A stretch of DNA of 5,417 bases, from contig JAEVYR010000471.1 of assembly GCA_023392645.1 (NCBI GenBank), forward strand, positions 1-5,417. The letters are read 5' to 3'. This document shows, piece after piece, positions 1-5,417 of the stretch. The notes under the pieces are model-generated. The model was not told where the DNA came from, searched no databases, and saw nothing but the letters and a program-made list of their open reading frames with translations. A program made the translations under genes and the position numbers. Source of the DNA: Chloroflexota bacterium. GTDB taxonomy: Bacteria > Chloroflexota > Chloroflexia > Thermomicrobiales > UBA6265. The first letter of the stretch is position 1. Every line of letters starts with the position of its first letter.

Positions 1-1
1 G

Positions 2-1030
2 ATCTGGATCACATTCATCGTCGCGTTCGTCGTGATGAATGTGCTGCTCATCCTCATGGCCTACGCGTCGTGGTACGAGCGCAAGGTGCTCGCCGCGATG
101 CAGGACCGCCTCGGTCCGACGCGCACCGGCTGGCACGGGCTCGGGCAGCCACTGGCCGACGCCGTCAAGCTCCTCGGCAAGGAAGACCTGGTTCCCGCCG
201 GCGCCGACCGGAGAGTCTTCCTCCTCGCGCCGCTGGTCGTGTTCGTCACCGCCATCCTCTCGGCGGCCGTGATCCCCTTCGGCGGCACGGTCGAGATTTT
301 CGGCCGCGACGTCAATCTCTACGTCACCGACCTCAACGTGGGCGCGCTCTTCATCCTCGCCGTCGGCGCCGCCGGCGTTTACGGCATCATCCTCGGCGCG
401 TGGTCATCGGCCAACCGCTACTCGCTGCTCGGCGGTCTTCGCTCCGCCGCCCAGGTCGTCTCCTATGAGGTCGTCCTCGGGCTTTCGCTGGTGGGCGTCT
501 TCATCCTGACCGGCTCGCTCAGTCTCCGCGAGATCATGGAGCGGCAGTCCGAAGCGCTTTCGCTCGGCCCCATCGACATTCCCAACTGGTTCATCCTCTC
601 GCAGCCGCTGGCGTTCATCATCTTCATGATCTCGGCCGTCGCCGAGACCAACCGGCTGCCGTTCGACCTGCCGGAAGCCGAGACCGAGCTGGTCGCCGGG
701 TTCCACACCGAGTACTCCGGCTTCCGCTTCTCGCTGTACTTCCTCGGCGAATACATCAACATGATCGTGGTCTCGCTGTTCGCGGCCACGCTCTTTCTCG
801 GCGGCCCGAACGGCCCCGGATCGGAGAAGTACTGGGGGCTGGGCCTGCTGTGGCTCTTCCTCAAGGTCCTGCTGTTCATGTTCTTCTACATCTGGCTGCG
901 GGCGACGATCCCCCGGTTCCGGTTCGACCAGCTCATGGGCATCGCCTGGAAGGTGCTTCTCCCGCTGGCGATCGCCAACATCCTGATCACCGCGTTCATC
1001 CGCCTGATCTCGATCGGGGAAATCTTCTAG
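2..1030 (+). CDS. nuoH: NADH-quinone oxidoreductase subunit H, 5'-truncated by window
   Basis: NuoH is the membrane subunit of complex I that joins the peripheral arm to the membrane arm and forms much of the quinone-binding chamber. The frame is open from base 2, so the gene starts upstream. The GTG at 32 and ATG at 35 lie inside the first transmembrane helix and are not convincing starts. About 343 residues are visible. Family signatures, numbered from base 2, are YERKVLAAMQDRLGP (Glu26, Lys28) followed by QPLADAVKLLGKEDLVP, then GLRSAAQVVSYE (Arg147, Glu156). Next is the acidic quinone-chamber loop ETNRLPFDLPEAETELV (215-231; Glu215, Asp222, Glu225, Glu227, Glu229), continuing to HTEYSG. 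The terminal RATIPRFRFDQLMGIAWK motif precedes the last helix. The protein is strongly hydrophobic with about eight membrane segments. It ends in TAG and is followed by a 105-base gap before nuoJ where nuoI would be expected. The assignment is secure; only the N-terminus is missing. Confidence 0.97.
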   Translation: MWITFIVAFVVMNVLLILMAYASWYERKVLAAMQDRLGPTRTGWHGLGQPLADAVKLLGKEDLVPAGADRRVFLLAPLVVFVTAILSAAVIPFGGTVEIFGRDVNLYVTDLNVGALFILAVGAAGVYGIILGAWSSANRYSLLGGLRSAAQVVSYEVVLGLSLVGVFILTGSLSLREIMERQSEALSLGPIDIPNWFILSQPLAFIIFMISAVAETNRLPFDLPEAETELVAGFHTEYSGFRFSLYFLGEYINMIVVSLFAATLFLGGPNGPGSEKYWGLGLLWLFLKVLLFMFFYIWLRATIPRFRFDQLMGIAWKVLLPLAIANILITAFIRLISIGEIF

Positions 1031-1045
1031 GATCGGCACCGCTGG

Positions 1046-1050
1046 GGAGG
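1046..1050 (+). promoter_or_regulatory. Shine-Dalgarno GGAGG for the 25-codon ORF
   Basis: A perfect GGAGG core lies 8 bases before the ATG at 1059, which is ideal spacing. It is the best-placed ribosome site between nuoH and nuoJ, yet it serves a 25-codon frame rather than a recognised gene. In the usual gene order this is where the nuoI ribosome site would be. nuoJ has its own weaker site, AGGGGA at 1122-1127, 8 bases before its ATG and lying inside the small frame. Confidence 0.55.
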
Positions 1051-1058
1051 ACGCCATC

Positions 1059-1136
1059 ATGACCACTCACGCAACCACTTACCGGGCCACAGGTCCGGCC
1101 GCGCCGCAGACCCGTCGCCATAGGGGAACTGTCTGA
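1059..1136 (+). CDS. 25-codon ORF in the nuoI position, unknown function (possible leader peptide or remnant)
   Basis: This is a short frame beginning MTTHATTYRATG and ending RRHRGTV. It has a GGAGG site 8 bases upstream, and its TGA overlaps the nuoJ ATG as TGATG, an arrangement typical of translational coupling. The peptide is rich in Thr (7) and Arg (4) and has two His, no Cys and no acidic residues. It therefore shows none of the CxxCxxCxxxCP iron-sulfur motifs of NuoI and no membrane segment. Nine of its 25 sense codons end in A or T, clearly more than in the flanking nuo genes, which argues against long coding selection. It could be a coupling leader for nuoJ, the joined ends of a deleted nuoI, or a chance frame. 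I do not recognise the peptide. Confidence 0.35.
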   Translation: MTTHATTYRATGPAAPQTRRHRGTV

Positions 1137-1864
1137 TGCCCTGGGATGTCATCTTCTTCTACCTGATTGCCACGGTCAGCGTGCTCACGGCAATCGGGGT
1201 CGTCGCGGCGCGCAACCCCGTGCATTCGGCGATTTTCCTGGTGCTGTGCTTCCTCAACGTGGCGGGCATCTTCGTCATGCTCGGCGCCGAATTCGTCGCC
1301 GTCGTGCAGGTGATCGTCTACACCGGCGCGATCCTCGTGCTCGTGTTGTTCGTGCTGATGCTGGTCGACCCCGAGGATCTCCCCGGCTTCACCGACTCGC
1401 AACCGCTGCAACGCTACCTGGGCGCCCTGCTCGGCGTGGTGCTGCTGCTCGAGGTCGCCGCGGCGATCGTCACCCGGACGGCGATGGAGCCCTCCGGGGG
1501 CGCGACGCCCGAGAACATCGCCGCCGTCGGTGGCAACACCCAGGCGATCGGCCAGGTTCTCTTCTCCGACTACCTGCTGGGCATCGAGGTCATCTCGCTG
1601 GTGCTCACCGTGGGCATTCTCGGCGCGATTGTGCTGGCCATGCCCGAGCGGCTCGGCGAGCGCATTGGCACGCGCCGCGGCACGATCAGCCTGAGCCACA
1701 CCCGCGGGACCGACCGGGAGCTTCCGAGCGGCCCGGCCGGCGAGACGCCGATCAAGATCGACCCGAACCGCCCGATCGCCCGCCCGGACGCGCCGCGCCG
1801 CGTCGTGCTGGTCAAGGACCCGGACGAGCGCACCACGATCGGCAGCACGACCGGGCCGCGGTAG
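1136..1864 (+). CDS. nuoJ: NADH-quinone oxidoreductase subunit J with long C-terminal tail
   Basis: NuoJ is a five-helix membrane subunit of complex I next to NuoH, NuoA and NuoK. Its third helix is part of the hydrophilic axis linking quinone reduction to proton pumping. The 242-residue protein has the family pattern: helix 1 at about 5-24, RNPVHSAIF (26-34), a second helix, then Gln58 and the signature VIVYTGAILVLVLFVLML (59-76), with the conserved Tyr62 and Gly64. Two further helices follow at about 98-116 and 145-169. Residues 170-242 form a hydrophilic tail rich in Arg, Pro, Asp and Thr (for example IDPNRPIARPDAPRR). The membrane core matches the usual size of about 165-200 residues, so the extra length is the tail. 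The ATG start is supported by AGGGGA 8 bases upstream and by overlap with the preceding small ORF stop. nuoK starts 34 bases downstream. Confidence 0.95.
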   Translation: MPWDVIFFYLIATVSVLTAIGVVAARNPVHSAIFLVLCFLNVAGIFVMLGAEFVAVVQVIVYTGAILVLVLFVLMLVDPEDLPGFTDSQPLQRYLGALLGVVLLLEVAAAIVTRTAMEPSGGATPENIAAVGGNTQAIGQVLFSDYLLGIEVISLVLTVGILGAIVLAMPERLGERIGTRRGTISLSHTRGTDRELPSGPAGETPIKIDPNRPIARPDAPRRVVLVKDPDERTTIGSTTGPR

Positions 1865-1898
1865 GGTTCCGAACGAGAGAGACAGGACACGCGCAACC

Positions 1899-2207
1899 AT
1901 GGGTGAACTTGGCGTCGAACACTTTCTGTTCCTGAGCGCAGCGCTCTTCATCATCGGCATGATGGGGCTGCTGACCAGGCGCAACCTGATCGTGATCTTC
2001 ATGTGTGTCGAGCTGATGCTGACGGCGGTCAACATCTCGCTGGTCGCGTTCGGCTGGGAGTCGAACACGCTCAACGGGCAGGCGTTCGCGCTCTTCTCGA
2101 TCTCGATCGCCGCCGCCGAGGCGGCCGTCGGACTCGGCATCATCGTGGCGCTGGCTCGCCGCATCAACACCGTCGACGCGGCCGCGATTCACGAGCTCAA
2201 GGACTGA
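1899..2207 (+). CDS. nuoK: NADH-quinone oxidoreductase subunit K
   Basis: NuoK is a small three-helix membrane subunit (MnhC/MrpC-like) that forms one proton path between NuoJ and the antiporter-like subunits. At 102 residues it is the normal family length of about 100. The two intramembrane glutamates essential in the E. coli protein (Glu36 and Glu72) are present as Glu38 in FMCVELMLTAVN and Glu74 in ISIAAAEAAVGLGI. The conserved segment GLLTRRNLIVIF (23-34) is also present, and the protein ends in a short charged tail (HELKD). The ATG is preceded by a moderate AGGA at 1884-1887, 11 bases away, in a purine-rich spacer. It lies between nuoJ (34-base gap) and nuoL (69-base gap) and is almost certainly cotranscribed with both. 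No unusual substitutions are seen. Confidence 0.97.
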   Translation: MGELGVEHFLFLSAALFIIGMMGLLTRRNLIVIFMCVELMLTAVNISLVAFGWESNTLNGQAFALFSISIAAAEAAVGLGIIVALARRINTVDAAAIHELKD

Positions 2208-2215
2208 TGCCACGC

Positions 2216-2234
2216 GCCCGGGAGACTCTCGGGC
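2216..2234 (+). other. Possible RNA hairpin in the nuoK-nuoL spacer
   Basis: Arms GCCCGGGA (2216-2223) and TCTCGGGC (2227-2234) can pair over 8 positions, with one G-U pair, around a 3-base loop GAC. The stem starts 8 bases after the nuoK stop. It is not followed by a T-run, so it is not a standard intrinsic terminator. It could stabilise the upstream mRNA or tune nuoL expression, or it may simply reflect high GC content. Confidence 0.35.
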
Positions 2235-2263
2235 CACGGCGCGACGCTGGACATGGGGTAGGC

Positions 2264-2268
2264 TGAGG
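2264..2268 (+). promoter_or_regulatory. Ribosome binding site TGAGG that decides the nuoL start
   Basis: The GAGG core ends 8 bases before the ATG at 2277 but only 5 bases before the alternative TTG at 2274. The spacing and codon preference favour the ATG. With that start the key Glu of NuoL falls at residue 144, the same number as in E. coli NuoL. Confidence 0.5.
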
Positions 2269-2276
2269 TTGCATTG

Positions 2277-4202
2277 ATGAAAGATCTGCTGTTCCTGATA
2301 CCGCTGCTGCCGCTGCTGGCGTTCGCGATCAACCTGCTGTTCGGCAGGGCGTTCATCCGCGACAAGGCGCACTGGATCGCGCTGCCCGCGCTCGGTGGCG
2401 CCTGGGTGCTGTCGCTGCTCGCGTTCAACGACGTTCGCACGTCCGACGAGGCGATCACCCAGCACCTGTTCACGTGGATTCCGGCCGGCGACTTCATCGT
2501 CGAGGCGAACCTCCACGTCGACCACCTCGCCGCGATCATGCTGCTGGTCGTGTCGACCGTCGCCTTCCTGGTCCACATCTACTCGGTGGGCTACATGCAC
2601 GGTGATCCCGGATTCTACCGGTTCTTCGCCTACCTGCCGCTGTTCACCTTCTCGATGCTGATGCTGGTGCTGGCCGACAACCTGCTGATGCTCTTCTTCT
2701 TCTGGGAAGCGGTCGGTCTCTGCTCCTACTATCTGATCGGCTACTACTTCCGGCGCCGCTCGGCCGCCAACGCCTCCAAGAAGGCCTTCATCGTCAACCG
2801 CGTCGGCGACGTCGGCTTCGGCCTCGGCATCATGTTCACGTTCTGGACCTTCCAGACCGTCGACTTCTACGGCGAGAACGGCATCTTCGCGCAGGCCGTG
2901 AATCATGAGGCGCTCGGCATCGCCGGCGGCACGCTGACCGGCATCGCCCTGCTGCTGTTCCTCGGCGCCTGCGGCAAGAGCGCGCAGTTCCCGCTGCACG
3001 TCTGGCTGCCCGACGCGATGGAGGGCCCGACGCCCGTCTCCGCGCTGATGCACGCCGCGACCATGGTGACGGCGGGCATCTACATGGTCGCCCGCACCTA
3101 CCCGATCTTCATCCAGTCCGAAACGGCGATGTTGATCGTGGCGATGGTCGGGGCGCTGACCGCGTTCATGGGGGCGTCGATCGCGCTGACGCAGAACGAC
3201 ATCAAGAAGGTGGTCGCCTACTCGACCGTCAGCCAGCTCGGCTACATGGCCTTCGCGCTCGGCACGGGCGCGTGGGTGGCCGCGATCTTCCACCTCATGA
3301 CGCACGCCTTCTTCAAGGGCCTGCTCTTCCTCGGCTGTGGCTCGGTGATCCACGGCATGCACGAGGAGCAGGACATGCGCTACATGGGCGGCCTGCGGAA
3401 GTACATGCCGATCACGTTCTGGACCTTCCTCGCCGCCTCGCTGGCCAACGCGGGCGTGATTCCCCTGGCCGGATTCTGGTCGAAGGACGAGATCATCGTC
3501 GGCGCCTGGATCAGCGATTCCAGCTTCGGCAAGATCGCCTCGGTGATCGGGCTCATCGCCGCGTTCATGACCGCGCTCTACATGTTCCGGCTCGTCTTCC
3601 GCGTCTTCTTCGGCCCGGAGAACTTCGACGCCGAGCGGGTCCACCCGCACGAGTCGGGCGCGTGGATGGCGATCCCGCTGGTGCTGCTGGCGATCCCGTC
3701 GGTGGTCATCGGGTTCGTCGGCTTCCCGCCGGAGGACGGTCCGTTCCACCACTTCCTGCATCACTCGTTCACGCTCATCGAAGAGCATCACGTCTCGATG
3801 ACGATGACGGTGACCTTCGGGATCATCTCGACGATCGTCGCGCTCGGCGGCATCTTCGTCGCCTATCTCGTCTACATGCGCGGCGCGATCAGCGCCACCA
3901 GCGTGCGCGAGCGGTACGAGGGGGTCTACGAGTTCCTGTACAACAAGTGGTACCTCGACGATCTCTACCACCGCATCTTCGTCCAGCCGCTGTGGCGACT
4001 CTCGGTGTTCCTGTGGCGCGTGGTCGATGAGGGCATCATCGACGCGACCGTGAACGGCGTGGCGACCGGCATCGCCGCCATCTCCCAGTGGGTCCGTCGC
4101 GTCCAGACCGGCCTGGTGACCAACTACGCGCTCGGCATCGCGCTCGGCATGGTCGTGCTGGTGGGCGCATACCTGGCGATTTTCTCGGATTTGTTCCAGT
4201 AG
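2277..4202 (+). CDS. nuoL: NADH-quinone oxidoreductase subunit L
   Basis: NuoL is the distal antiporter-like proton-pumping subunit of the complex I membrane arm, related to MrpA. The 641 residues match the family length. Key residues are all present: Glu144 in FFFWEAVGLCSYYLIGYY, Lys234 in GACGKSAQFPLHVWLPDA followed by GPTPVSALMHAATMVTAG, Lys310 in NDIKKVVAYSTVSQLGYM, Lys347 in HAFFKGLLFLGCGSV, and Lys403 in GFWSKDEI. Together these trace the expected proton path. The N-terminal antiporter domain (about 65-125) precedes the main proton-antiporter domain (about 130-420). The C-terminal region contains YNKWYLDDLYHRIFV (555-569), typical of the segment leading into the long lateral helix, and a final membrane helix near 616-637. 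The ATG start is preferred over the TTG three bases earlier because of the GAGG spacing. It sits 69 bases after nuoK and 78 before nuoM. No disruptions are seen. Confidence 0.97.
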   Translation: MKDLLFLIPLLPLLAFAINLLFGRAFIRDKAHWIALPALGGAWVLSLLAFNDVRTSDEAITQHLFTWIPAGDFIVEANLHVDHLAAIMLLVVSTVAFLVHIYSVGYMHGDPGFYRFFAYLPLFTFSMLMLVLADNLLMLFFFWEAVGLCSYYLIGYYFRRRSAANASKKAFIVNRVGDVGFGLGIMFTFWTFQTVDFYGENGIFAQAVNHEALGIAGGTLTGIALLLFLGACGKSAQFPLHVWLPDAMEGPTPVSALMHAATMVTAGIYMVARTYPIFIQSETAMLIVAMVGALTAFMGASIALTQNDIKKVVAYSTVSQLGYMAFALGTGAWVAAIFHLMTHAFFKGLLFLGCGSVIHGMHEEQDMRYMGGLRKYMPITFWTFLAASLANAGVIPLAGFWSKDEIIVGAWISDSSFGKIASVIGLIAAFMTALYMFRLVFRVFFGPENFDAERVHPHESGAWMAIPLVLLAIPSVVIGFVGFPPEDGPFHHFLHHSFTLIEEHHVSMTMTVTFGIISTIVALGGIFVAYLVYMRGAISATSVRERYEGVYEFLYNKWYLDDLYHRIFVQPLWRLSVFLWRVVDEGIIDATVNGVATGIAAISQWVRRVQTGLVTNYALGIALGMVVLVGAYLAIFSDLFQ

Positions 4203-4236
4203 ACACGCGGGGGCAGGCACCGGCGCCCGCCCTCAC

Positions 4237-4256
4237 GGGGCAGCCCTGGTTGCCTC
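4237..4256 (+). other. Possible weak hairpin in the nuoL-nuoM spacer
   Basis: GGGGCAGC (4237-4244) can pair with GTTGCCTC (4249-4256) around a CCTG loop, using two G-U pairs. It lies 14 bases before the nuoM ribosome site and has no T-run. It is weaker than the hairpin after nuoK and may be chance in a GC-rich spacer. The rest of the 78-base spacer shows no gene or promoter that I can support. Confidence 0.2.
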
Positions 4257-4270
4257 CAGCCAAGACACCC

Positions 4271-4275
4271 GGAGG
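4271..4275 (+). promoter_or_regulatory. Shine-Dalgarno GGAGG supporting a GTG start for nuoM
   Basis: A perfect GGAGG, extended to GGAGGGG, lies 5 bases before the GTG at 4281. No ATG occurs in the nuoM frame until 4344, which is already past the first hydrophobic segment, so this site fixes the GTG as the start. Confidence 0.65.
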
Positions 4276-4280
4276 GGCAC

Positions 4281-5417
<1,137 letters not shown>

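Noticed and set aside
32..37. GTG/ATG at 32-37 as the start of nuoH
   Set aside because: The frame stays open and hydrophobic back to base 2, and NuoH needs the rest of its first membrane helix. There is no Shine-Dalgarno before it, so the true start lies upstream of the window.
1059..1136. The 25-codon frame as a recognisable NuoI fragment
   Set aside because: It has no cysteines and no resemblance to the iron-sulfur core or to NuoI ends I can recall; only its position suggests a link.
1079..2170. A 363-codon minus-strand open frame opposite nuoJ and nuoK
   Set aside because: Same shadow effect. It spans two clear + strand genes and has no recognisable motif or ribosome site that I can support.
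2216..2260. Intrinsic transcription terminator after nuoK
   Set aside because: The stem has no following T-run, and the downstream genes clearly continue the same operon.
1812..4220. An 802-codon open frame on the minus strand opposite nuoK and nuoL
   Set aside because: It is the shadow of high-GC coding sequence. Its product is a low-complexity mix of Asp, Arg, Glu, His and Gln with no domain, while the + strand here encodes clear NuoK and NuoL with all key residues.

Overview
The window is a stretch of a bacterial complex I (NDH-1, proton-pumping NADH:quinone oxidoreductase) operon. All genes are on the + strand, in the order nuoH (5' end outside the window), nuoJ, nuoK, nuoL, nuoM (3' end outside the window). 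Base composition is strongly GC-rich and third codon positions are mostly G or C. The gene order, the NuoH sequence style and the long hydrophilic NuoJ tail would fit a high-GC bacterium such as a Chloroflexota/Thermomicrobia-like lineage. That placement is a weak inference, because no taxonomic marker is present.

Layout: nuoH (2-1030) is followed by a 105-base gap. The gap contains a 25-codon reading frame (1059-1136) with a good Shine-Dalgarno, and its TGA overlaps the nuoJ ATG (TGATG). nuoJ (1136-1864) is followed 34 bases later by nuoK (1899-2207), 69 bases later by nuoL (2277-4202; a TTG three bases upstream is an alternative start), and 78 bases later by nuoM (GTG start at 4281, running off the end). 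No promoter or intrinsic terminator is visible, so the region reads as the interior of one polycistronic unit. The nuoK-nuoL and nuoL-nuoM spacers each hold a possible short hairpin without a T-run.

Together the genes encode most of the membrane arm. NuoH forms the quinone chamber at the junction with the peripheral arm. NuoJ and NuoK form the central part of the hydrophilic axis. NuoL and NuoM are antiporter-like proton-pumping subunits, and they retain the expected key Glu and Lys residues. The main oddity is that nuoI, the 2x[4Fe-4S] ferredoxin-like subunit usually found between nuoH and nuoJ, is absent from its place and only the 25-codon frame lies there. Smaller points are an acidic residue in the conserved HG...LF segment of NuoM and the long tail on NuoJ. 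I see no mobile element, CRISPR array, RNA gene or new defence-type system; this is mostly a standard housekeeping region.
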